A stretch of 64,000 nucleotides of DNA from Salisapilia sapeloensis (Eukaryota; Oomycota; Peronosporomycetes; Peronosporales; Salisapiliaceae). Below, piece by piece: positions 11,272 through 19,938 of this stretch; position 1 is the stretch's first letter; each line of letters begins with the position of its first letter. The notes below the pieces were generated by a model. That model did no database searches and was not told the origin of the DNA. It was given only the letters and a program-made list of their open reading frames with translations. The translations under genes were made by a program, and so were the position numbers. The stretch covers positions 1 through 64,000 of the forward strand of contig JAADVB010000056.1 in assembly GCA_023334545.1 (NCBI GenBank). Direction: 5' to 3'.

Positions 11272-11508
11272 TTTTTGTACTCGGATCCACTTGAAGTGTT
11301 TTTTACTTTTCCCCCACTTCAAGTTGTATAGTCGGATCGGTTACTGTAGTTTAAAACAAAGTGGTAAGGAATGTATCACTTATTCTTTGATAGAGTTATG
11401 CTGTGTAGGGAGTATTTGCTATGGATTTCTGATAATAGAATCAAAGAGTGTGAAAAATATTTTATTAATAATTGTTTTTATATATTGATTACGCAGTTCC
11501 AGTATAAT

Positions 11509-11580
11509 GGCTTCGTGGTCTAGTGGTATGATTCTCGCTTCGGGTGCGAGAGGTCCCGGGTTCGATTCCCGGTGAAGCCC
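11509..11580 (+). tRNA. tRNA-Pro (anticodon CGG)
   Basis: A 72-nt cloverleaf. Acceptor arm GGCTTCG pairs with TGAAGCC (one G-T pair), discriminator C. The D arm carries the A box TGGTCTAGTGG. Anticodon stem CTCGC/GCGAG closes loop TTCGGGT, so the anticodon is CGG and reads CCG (Pro). The T arm carries the B box GGTTCGATTCC within stem CCGGG/CCCGG. No intron. CCA is not encoded, as usual for a eukaryotic nuclear tRNA. Confidence 0.95.
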
Positions 11581-11583
11581 CTC

Positions 11584-11588
11584 TTTTT
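11584..11588 (+). terminator. RNA polymerase III terminator
   Basis: A run of five T starts 4 bases after the 3' end of the tRNA-Pro gene, the standard pol III stop signal. Confidence 0.8.
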
Positions 11589-12121
11589 AGTTTTTGACCA
11601 ACGCGGAAGGGACGCTCATTTCATTGCCTACCTCTGCGCTGGTGATGTCAACGTTTTGTTCGTTTTGCTCTAGGCTTTGTACAAACTTGTGGTAGCCTCT
11701 CGATGATATGACTACCTACAGAAGATGAGATATGCCAAGGCTTGTCGGAACCAGAGAAAGGCTTTTCAAATGATGGAATTAAGTGGCATAGTTTCTCTCC
11801 TGTACGCAATTCCTGCGCTATAAATAAAAATAATTGAATATATGTTGATACAACTATGAATGAGCTCTGTGGTGGTGGCAGCTATCATGACTCGTTAGAT
11901 TGTCGGACGCGATTAGTGCGATTATTTGATCACGTCGCATGCTGTGATAGATCACGCCAGCATGCACACGACTGCAATTATTGCGGTTCACATCTTTCTC
12001 TACTTGGCAAGTTCTTGAAACGCAAGGATTCACCGTCCATGATTAATATGACCAAGATCGCAGCACAAACGTACAGTCAGCCTTAAAGGTACTCGATTGA
12101 TATTGGTCAAATAATTGGCAG
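11589..12121. other. Unassigned stretch upstream of the LRR relic
   Basis: The stretch holds an open frame at 11856-12086 (ATG start, 76 codons, with a Cys-rich piece HDCNYCGSH). It could be the first exon of the following LRR locus, since Cys-containing caps often precede LRR arrays, but I could not join it in frame to the first repeat exon. Nothing else is recognisable. Confidence 0.35.
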
Positions 12122-13810
12122 TCTTATCCTTTTCACCCGAGATAGAGAAAGTGTAAGTGAATCGATGAAAGTATCATCAAGTTAGACCTTTACTGTTTCT
12201 TACATTGTAGTGATCTAACCGGGAATAACTTCACTAAGATCGATGCAGCTCAGTTCCAACACGTCAAAACTCTGTAAAGCAACCTGAAATATGTTTCAAG
12301 TATAACATCGTAGACTAACATTCTCTTCGTAGTTCTATCTACGACAACCCTATCGAAGAATTGATCGGAGTATTTGAAAACTTGCAACAACTGTGTGTTG
12401 TATGTTTGTAAATGGTCCCACGCACACCACTTGCTGATCTTCATCTCAATAGAACTATGAGCCAAACCTTTATCAAGAATCTGAATGGAAGAAGCTTGGC
12501 CAACCTTCAGTATCTGTAAATACTCAAGTCAAAACCTCCCTAGTCGATCTTCTAACGCCTTTGAGCTAGAGTTAGCCATGAAGGAAAGCTAGAGACGCTG
12601 AATGGCGAATGGAATGAGCTCCAATTCATGTAAGCGTCTTACTACGATCATCTCACCATTTTATCTTATTTCTATTGTTTGTGCAGTGATTTGTTTGAAA
12701 ACGAGCTCTCTCAAATCAATGCGACCATGCCGAAAATTACGACAGCGCAAGCTCTAGACTTTCGTCCACCTTGTCCATAACTGATCCATGATGCATGCAC
12801 TAGAGATTTTAAATTTAATAAGCTCAAGAACTTTGGTTGTGTCTACGAGGAATTACAGAAGTTGTAAGGCATATGTGATAGCGCTATTAGGTAGAGGTGC
12901 GAGATGAGTTCATCCTGTAGATCTCTAATGGGTAACAAGCTGACGGACGGGAGTTTACGTGTATCTGGGTGTAAAAAGCTCAGCACGATGTACGTGCTTC
13001 TGTGTTTTCCTCAAGAGCATGTTGCTAAAGGATTGAAACAGCGAAATAAGCAGAACTGATATAAAGGAGATTCATGGCTTAGACACTGAAGTTTTGGAAT
13101 GAGTGCAGTATTTGTACGTCGTTATATGGGTACCTACAAAAGATAATGTCTGTTTGCTGAGTGAAGTTCAGGTATGCGAGAGACTGCGGGATGGAGGAAT
13201 GGCACGGTGTATGGTCCCAATTGAAAATGGCGTACGTTTTGCTTACATGCATATGTAGCTACAGAATCTGATATAGTTTTAATGTATACAGAGACTTACG
13301 CCGCAACAGTATAAAAAAGATCGAAGCGACTATCCCGAAAATCTCGACATTGTATGATTATATTCCATGGCACGAATATCGCTTTATATTTCTACAACAT
13401 TACTCATCTACGTCTGTATGCGATAGGAGTCTAAAGCAAAACGACCTGGGAGAAGTGGGTTTCAATCCAGCATCTTTCAACAAGACAGTCAAGTCTTACT
13501 CGGCTGTAAATGTACTGGATGTGATGCTGAAGGAAGAGGTCGAAATGTAAGTGACCTTAAGTGCTTTTTGAATAAGCAAGTTGACTTACATGCATATTTT
13601 CGTCTAAGAACATCCAAGACAATCCGATATACAACTGCATTAATCGGACCGAATTTGGACCTTCGTAAGTAGTCAGAAGCACATTCTCCCATGCGGAACT
13701 AAAGATAGTTTGTATTCATGTACATCTATTCGACTCCCAGATCCATAAAGCGTGCAACCAAGAAACCAGAGCGAACGTTTCTTTCACAAGAAAAGAATCC
13801 GTTCAAGTAA
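12122..13810 (+). pseudogene. Decayed leucine-rich-repeat gene, one LRR per exon
   Basis: Short exons separated by introns mostly of 50-60 bp can be read, each beginning with one base and ending with two bases of a split codon: 12211-12273 (DLTGNNFTKIDAAQFQHVKTL), 12333-12392, 12453-12515, 12570-12629, 12687-12755, 12804-12863, 12921-12989, 13042-13113, 13172-13231, 13292-13351, 13427 onward, then 13609-13664 and 13741-13810. The array exons are 60-72 nt, all multiples of three, and each encodes about 20-24 residues of LRR type (DLFENELSQI, LSLMGNKLTD, DLRRNSIKKIEATIP). The last two exons encode a cap-like DNPIYNC segment and a basic tail ending at TAA. Lesions: the exon ending at 12755 is followed by AG rather than a GT donor, and exon 13042-13113 has an in-frame TGA at 13100-13102. 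The 5' end is not defined. It was probably an LRR receptor ectodomain or secreted LRR protein. Confidence 0.7.
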
Positions 13811-13913
13811 CCGGAAAGCGTTGCAGAGATCAGATACGTACAAGGCATTGCATACCACTCCACAAACACGACGACTTTTGCTTTTTAAAGTTTTTAATCA
13901 ACTTTCTTGATAA

Positions 13914-14774
13914 ATGGTGAACAGGAGCGAAGTTTATAGCTTCTATCGTGCCTGTCTGTATCAGCTACTCGGATACTTTGTCAATGATGATTTCTATGAT
14001 CAAACGCATTTATTTTATTGTTGCAAAGGGAGAGGTATCTTGACTTTCGTGTAGCCGACGCCTACCCTTGGAGCTCATGCCCACTGGGCTCAGCCATTCG
14101 GATATATAGCGTTGGAATGGCTCGGTTTCCATCGAGTCAAGCAACTGGAGGCAGAACACCATGTCCATCTCTTGACAGCTTATTTATATCCGGCAGTACG
14201 TGTGCTAGCCGACGATCTCTCGACATCATATGCCGTCCATCCGATGTATCTACAGTTTTCACATTCACCAAACTCAGACGACGACAGTCACGCTTTGTAG
14301 GATTCTACTCAGGTGTTGCCTAGTTACATTCCACTTGCGATCGAGGTCCAGTACCGAGTACCTCGCTTATCAGCCAATCATTTACATTTCGTACAATTTT
14401 CACGCTCTCTTGCCTCAGTCACTAGTGCTTGGCGGCATCCTACCTGTCATCTAGTCTCAGCGTGCCACCTCGAAGGAGTGGAAGGCTTACCAGTAGACCT
14501 CTTAACGAATAAACTCTTGTCTAAATGCGGTATGTTCATCTACCCGAACCATCTGATCTCGTAATGCCCACAAAGCAGAAAGGTCGAGGTATCTCCCGTC
14601 CATGCACATGCATGAATGTGAATTCGACGACTCTCCTTGCTTCAGTATAGTTCTACTGAAGTAAGACCTCGTGTACAGCTGCATGTCGCCACTGACGATC
14701 TGTCAATTCTTTTTCATGTGGCTGCGAATGGCGCAGGAGCTCCATTCATATCGACCATCATTGACAAAAGCTAG
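13914..14774 (+). pseudogene. Unrecognised coding locus with an in-frame stop
   Basis: An ATG at 13914 opens a 40-codon frame with protein-like text (SEVYSFYRACLYQLLGYF). From about 14057 a second frame runs through GFHRVKQLEAEHHVHLLTAY to a TAG at 14298-14300. It continues in the same frame (PSYIPLAIEVQYRVPRLSANH) to 14560, where a GT..AG intron 14561-14650 joins it to a last exon 14651-14774 (RVQLHVATDDLSILFHVAANG...). The first junction cannot be made with a normal-length intron in frame, and the TAG interrupts the main frame, so this is either a decayed gene or one whose splicing I have misread. I recognise no family. It ends 66 bases before the PX gene start. Confidence 0.35.
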
Positions 14775-14840
14775 CTGAGTGTATTTCTAGAATAAGAAGC
14801 GAACGGGACACTTGTGTTCATACATCAACATACAGTAGAC

Positions 14841-15464
14841 ATGACAAGTGACGAGCACACTAGTACACCACGAGACAGCGTTGCTAGCAGTGAAGAGCGA
14901 CTTTCGAGATTGTCCAACACGACCAAGTTCGCAAGTGTCCTCCACCAGCTCTCGCACGTAGACATCAGTCGTACGTATCAATCCGGTCCTACCACCCTAT
15001 ACGTCCTGGATATCTACTTACAGTACGTCCAAAGTGGCATACCATCAAGACGAAGTTCCAACCAGAGTTCGCACGACACACCAGTGTATCGACTGGAGAA
15101 ACGGTACTCGGACTTTCGAGAGCTGCGCGATCAACTGCGCAGTGTCGTCGGTGCGAATCTAGAGAAGAAGCATACGTACTTTTGCTACTACTGCACACGC
15201 ATCAACTGGATCGTCCGGTCGCTTCCATTCCCCTCTCGAAGCATTGCAGACGGACTCATCACGAGCATCCGACCTCTTCAGAAACTTCGCATTGAGATGC
15301 GAAAGAAGAAACTCGTCTACTTCTTAAATGAGATTATCCGGTGCGCAAAAGACGGATCCTACCGCCGCGGAGACTCTCCGTGCGATGGCTTTGAAAACGT
15401 TGCGCTCGTTGTAAAGAACTTTTTCGCAGACGCAAGTGCGCGAGACTCGTGCACAGGATGGTAA
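14841..15464 (+). CDS. Small PX-domain protein
   Basis: 207 residues; the ATG at 14841 (MTSDEH) is preferred because the frame upstream has no earlier ATG close to sequence of PX character. The PX domain fills most of the protein: DISRTYQSG start, the phosphoinositide-binding element RLEKRYSDFRELRDQL (Arg-Tyr-Ser-Asp-Phe core), a proline-containing loop, and the closing helix element RKKKLVYFLNEII. PX domains bind PI3P and related lipids on endosomes. No further domain is present, so it may act as a membrane-targeting adaptor. The N-terminal 30 residues are Ser/Thr-rich. Single exon, high GC compared with the decayed region just upstream. Confidence 0.8.
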   Translation: MTSDEHTSTPRDSVASSEERLSRLSNTTKFASVLHQLSHVDISRTYQSGPTTLYVLDIYLQYVQSGIPSRRSSNQSSHDTPVYRLEKRYSDFRELRDQLRSVVGANLEKKHTYFCYYCTRINWIVRSLPFPSRSIADGLITSIRPLQKLRIEMRKKKLVYFLNEIIRCAKDGSYRRGDSPCDGFENVALVVKNFFADASARDSCTGW

Positions 15465-16405
15465 CTCTGGAGTTGTCTGCATGTACCTATCGACGTTGTT
15501 CCAGTCCGATTTCTTATTCCCATCGAGGCAAAGATCATTTTAATTAGTGCTATTCCTAATATACGAATATGAGTGTCTGAATCATCTTCTGTCTTCTCTT
15601 TCCTTATAATGTCTCTAAAAGCTGTTCGATTCCTTCGACACTTAGCGCATGAAGGATGTGGTTGTAATTGAGCATAGCGGTAGGAAGGGGCAATGACCAT
15701 CCTGAACGTATCTATCATATCGACGTTGCTCCCTCATAGGACGCTTAGATGGAAACACAACGCGCAGTAGAAGTTTTTGTGCCTGGTAGACGAACAATGA
15801 ATACCGTAAAAAGATCAACATCAATGCACACTACTTTGAAACCAAACTACTTGGAAGGGGTTCACGTATTGCCTGTTGCTACCTGCGGAGGAAGCGTCCA
15901 TGTACATTGACTTATACACGATCAGCAAACAGGTATGCCATGGAGGTGAAAGGAGAAAGTAAGTGCCGGGTAGAGTAGAAGATAGGAAATGTCCTAGTGC
16001 ACTTTGGATGACTTGATTGAAATTATCGTGGTCTTAATAATCCAGAATAAAATATCTCTTCTTTCGCTCATTTCGGAAGAGCAAGAATGGCGATGTCAAG
16101 ACTTGTACTGATCTATGCAAGCACAAGTGCTATAGAAGGAAGAAGGAATCTCACCTTCTACCTCTGCAAAAATTCCATGCCGATACCAAAAAGACAGATA
16201 AATCAATATTAAAGAAATGCTAACGTTACCGACCATTCTTCTTCCATTCTACTCCTCTTGGGACATAGGGGAGGCAAATTATACCCTTTAGACACTCAGA
16301 CAGATAGCCTACTCTTGATCTCATGTATCCAAATCAAAGCACATCATCAATAGAGCAGCTATTGTGGTTCCTTGAGTCGGTTGATGTATCGTGACACATA
16401 TCAAG
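15465..16405. other. Intergenic stretch, no gene seen
   Basis: About 940 bases of mixed composition between the PX protein and the TMEM19 homologue. Only short overlapping frames occur on both strands, with no recognisable similarity. It presumably holds the 3' UTR of one gene and the promoter of the next. Confidence 0.4.
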
Positions 16406-17272
16406 ATGGCGTGGCTCCGTACGCTCGTAGCGGCGGCGATTGCCGGCATCTTTGCCCACCATGGCCTCAAGAAGCGTTCTCTCTCAGGCTTTGGCGCTAT
16501 GACAGCCTTTGTAGTTGGCTACCTGTCCATGGCATCAAGCTATCGCTTCGGAGTGCTCTTACTAGGATTCTACGCCGCTGGCAGTCGATTGACAAAGGTG
16601 CGTGCCGACCGCAAGCAGCAGATCGATGAAAACTATAAAATCGGCGGACAGCGAGGCTCTCGGCAAGTCCTCGCTTGCTCCCTCCTTGGCACTTGCATCG
16701 CGGTGTACTACTATCTGACGTTCGGAGACGCCGATCCCGAGCTGGATGCAGACAAGTCTCCGCTCGAGACGTTCCTCTTGACCAGCTATATCGCCCACTA
16801 TGCTTGCTGCAGTGCAGACACGTGGGCGAGTGAGCTTGGTGTGCTGAACAATCGACCGCCTCGGCTCATCACATCGTGGCGTGTCGTGCCGCCAGGAACC
16901 AACGGCGGCGTATCGCTCGTCGGTACACTCGCATCTATCGCCGGAGGAGTCTTCATTGGCTTCCTCTACTACGTCATGAGCTGCTTCTCGGGTACCCAAC
17001 AGCTAGGTGTCCTTGTCTTTGGTGGCATCACCGGCTTAATTGGCAGTGTCCTGGACTCTGTGCTAGGCGCGACCATGCAGTCGTCGTGGTTCCATAAGCC
17101 AACGAACAAAGTATGTGCCGAAGAGAAGATTGCATGGTTGGAACTAGAAGCTACGTCCGAGTATGAGCATCTATGTGGTCTGAATCTCCTTACGAATGAA
17201 CAAGTGAATGCTGTCTCTGTACTGCTTACGACGTTCGTCGGTGGATACCTCGGACTGATCCTTTTCGAGTAA
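16406..17272 (+). CDS. TMEM19: TMEM19 / DUF92 family membrane protein
   Basis: 288 residues from ATG 16406; the open frame begins five codons earlier at a GTG that is not a credible start. Hydrophobic segments are spread along the protein (GFGAMTAFVVGYLSMA, SLLGTCIAVYYYL, GGVFIGFLYYVM, GITGLIGSVLDSVLGATMQ, VSVLLTTFVGGYLGLILFE). Family hallmarks are present: DTWASELG, WRVVPPGTNGGVS and GSVLDSVLGA. The DUF92 family includes animal TMEM19 and the plant and cyanobacterial phytyl-phosphate kinase VTE6, so a prenyl-phosphate kinase-like activity is possible but not shown. It converges with the permease gene downstream. Confidence 0.85.
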   Translation: MAWLRTLVAAAIAGIFAHHGLKKRSLSGFGAMTAFVVGYLSMASSYRFGVLLLGFYAAGSRLTKVRADRKQQIDENYKIGGQRGSRQVLACSLLGTCIAVYYYLTFGDADPELDADKSPLETFLLTSYIAHYACCSADTWASELGVLNNRPPRLITSWRVVPPGTNGGVSLVGTLASIAGGVFIGFLYYVMSCFSGTQQLGVLVFGGITGLIGSVLDSVLGATMQSSWFHKPTNKVCAEEKIAWLELEATSEYEHLCGLNLLTNEQVNAVSVLLTTFVGGYLGLILFE

Positions 17273-17472
17273 TTACATCAAAGACTTTTGTTCCCATGCA
17301 TACTTCTTCCTTGCTTCATTATATCTCGTTCATGATACTGGTCATGGTGGTATACGACAGCTATAGACGATGACAAGTAGAGAAGATAAGGAAGACGCAC
17401 GTCTGGATGGAAAGCATTAGATTTTACACACTCAAAATGTCGACATGCATCTCTTCCTTTCGGTCTACAAAC

Positions 17473-19089
17473 TTAGTTGAAAGCTATCGACGCCCTTGCG
17501 GATCCATGCCGATAGAGGTAGAAGCCGTAGACAATGCCTGGAGCTAAGAAGCACACGATGATAATGGCCGACAGCATCGACTCAAACGCACTAAACGTGA
17601 CGTAGCAGAGCGAGGCAGCAGGTAGGATTGCACAGATACATAACATCCACATGCCACCAGGGACTTTAGTCGGTCTCGGGATGAAAGGCAGGAACTGTCG
17701 GAGACGGATGACGGAAAAGATGATCAGGAGCTGGACTGCTCCGGCAAAGGCGTTGGCCATCGGCAAGAGCTTGTCGAAGCCGACACCCATCATGATAACC
17801 GTGAAGACGAACGTCGAAGCGATGGAATAATGTGGAGTGTCGAAACGTTCGTTTCGGAAGGCGAAGAACGGAGGCAGAAGCTGGTTCTCGGCCATGCCAC
17901 TGATCTGGAACGACTTACAGAAGATACCGGAGATGAAGAGACCCGTGAGGCTACCGACGAAGCTGAAGATGATGATACCCATGAGGACGTCGCCTCCAAT
18001 TGCATGCGCAATGGACGGATATGAGTCACGCGTAAAGTAGGTCCAGTTGGGATCATCCATGAGAATGGCAGGCGGCATCGGGACGAGGTAGGTCGCGACG
18101 GTCAGCATGACGGTGATCAGGATGGCTGGGGTGTATACTCGCGCCGGGTTGGCGATCTCACCGCCAAAGACAGAGGCCATGTTGATGCCGTCAAATCCCC
18201 AGATGAGGGTGTTGATGAGCAAGTCGTGGTCGACGTCGATGGCACCCGTTTGTTCATCATCGTCTTCATCCTCCAGGATGATGTTATGCTCTCGTCTGAT
18301 CTCGAACAAGTCACCCGGGTCTTTTGCAATCGAGTAGCCCCAGACGGAGAATATGAGCACCGGGACGAGGACGATGAAGAGTAGATAGATGCAGCTTCGA
18401 CTTACAGCTTTGGTTCCGACGATGCTGGGAATCGCCCAGACAAGCGCGAGGGCTACTTGGATGAGGTACTTGATAACTTCTGACTCAAACTTGAGTCCGT
18501 AGTGATCTTCGAATAGCTGTAGACAGAAACCAGGTAGCAATGCGCTGTGGAAGAGTCCGGAAACCCAGGACCAGTAGCCGACTTGGAACCCCCAGAACGG
18601 GCCGAAGGCGTTGAGTACCCACACCGTAAAACCACCATCTTCTGGGAAGGCAGTACACAGCTCTGCCACGATGTACGCGTACGGGACGGTGACGAGGAGA
18701 GGATAGAGGATGAGAAGAGGTAGACCTAGGACTGGTCCGCCAGCCGAGATGATAGGTTCCTAAGCATCGAATTAGACTTTGGCTTGTAGCGACGATACAG
18801 GAGTGTAGCGTACCGATCCGATGGGTCCTCCACATCCGAAGAAGTAGGTGATGGCGGCGACACCCCACATACTTAGTACGCGATGGTTGGGCGGATCGAT
18901 ATAGGACGGATTGGACTTTCGGTACGAAGTTTCCAGACCGATCGTGTCGGAGTTTTCAAGTTCACTAGAGCGTTGTTAGCCTTTGGTTTTTAATGGTGAA
19001 GAAGATGAGACGTACACGAATCCATTCATGGTGACGGTAGGTGTGACGGCTGTAGACGGGTGCTTTTCAAGGATTGCTTGTTCGACCAT
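17473..19089 (-). CDS. APC-family amino-acid/polyamine permease
   Basis: Three exons on the minus strand: 19089-19016, 18964-18814, 18759-17473, with introns of 51 and 54 bp, giving 503 residues. The N-terminal cytosolic part (MVEQAILEKHPSTAVTP) is followed by the first membrane helix with the APC signature GCGGPIGSEPIISAGGP, then LYPLLVTVPYAYIVAELCTAFPEDGGFTVW spread over exon 3 (seen as AELCTAFPEDGG). About twelve hydrophobic segments are visible. An acidic loop EDEDDDEQ lies between the middle helices. The eukaryotic plant-type PUT/LAT-like branch of the APC superfamily transports polyamines or neutral amino acids by proton symport; the substrate is not determinable here. The in-frame stop upstream of ATG 19089 supports this start. 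Confidence 0.85.
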
Positions 19090-19938
19090 GGACGCGGTCG
19101 GACTTGAGCTGCCGGTGGTGAAAAGCGATGTGAGTTCTTTGGGAAGCGCAAGTACAAGAATGAATCCAATGGCATGCTCTCTTATGGCTCTAAACTTCGT
19201 CTAGTTCAGGCGTTGGATGGACTTGCATCCGGAAGAAGTCAGCAACGAGTCTATCGAGTTGGAAGAGTAGAAACTTTGATTCATGGAAACTTTGGATAGA
19301 CATCGATTGGGACGATGGTGGTATGTCAGTACATGACGACTCGACAGTAATCGGTTCGTGGCAAGTCGCCAGTGGTAGAAACCTTGTCGTCAGACGCGAG
19401 CGCTAAAGAAAGGTGTCGAGAAGCTCTAGTCTGACAAGTATCGGAGGAAGAAAAGATAGATGTCTTGCTGTCGTTCAGACGAAAATAGTTTGTTCTCACC
19501 ATCTACCATCTAGAGTGGTCGACGGAAGCTATGAGTAGACATGTAGGCAGCTTGTCACTAGTCGACAGCATTCGTCTTTTCGTCCCTTTGAGCTGTCGAA
19601 ATGCATGCTTCAATCTTCTACCTTGTACTTGTATCCATGGCTGTGGCAATTGCACGTCACCAGGATAGAATATTTAGTAGTCTCGTCCTTGTAAATATCG
19701 CTAGGAGCTAGCGAAGTACTCGCTGGCGACAGTGTCTACTTGTCCTGTGCGACTTTCCAAGATCCACTCCGGCTTTCTACTCTGTATAGTGAAAGCAAGT
19801 CATTTGGTCTTCCGAGCTCTAGACCTCGTACACTGTCTCCTATCTCGACGTCTCGCTTGGACCGACGATGCGCCGCGTCGGGACGCAATGTACTCTATCT
19901 CGTTGGTCTAATAATATCTCGCACTTCTTACCAACTCG
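19090..19938. promoter_or_regulatory. Divergent intergenic region (permease / Arb2-FYVE kinase)
   Basis: About 850 bases between two divergent starts. Short overlapping frames only, and none looks like protein of a known family. It should contain both promoters. I see no clear motif. Confidence 0.4.

Noticed and set aside
11272-11322. Longer start of the AIF-type protein at 11322
   Set aside because: The extra residues are very Lys/Trp-rich, and the internal Met at 11271 gives a better mitochondrial leader.
14018-14323. 101-codon frame overlapping the unrecognised locus
   Set aside because: It competes with another frame that continues past 14300 into a spliced exon; its content is Ser/Arg-rich and less protein-like. 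Not fully excluded.
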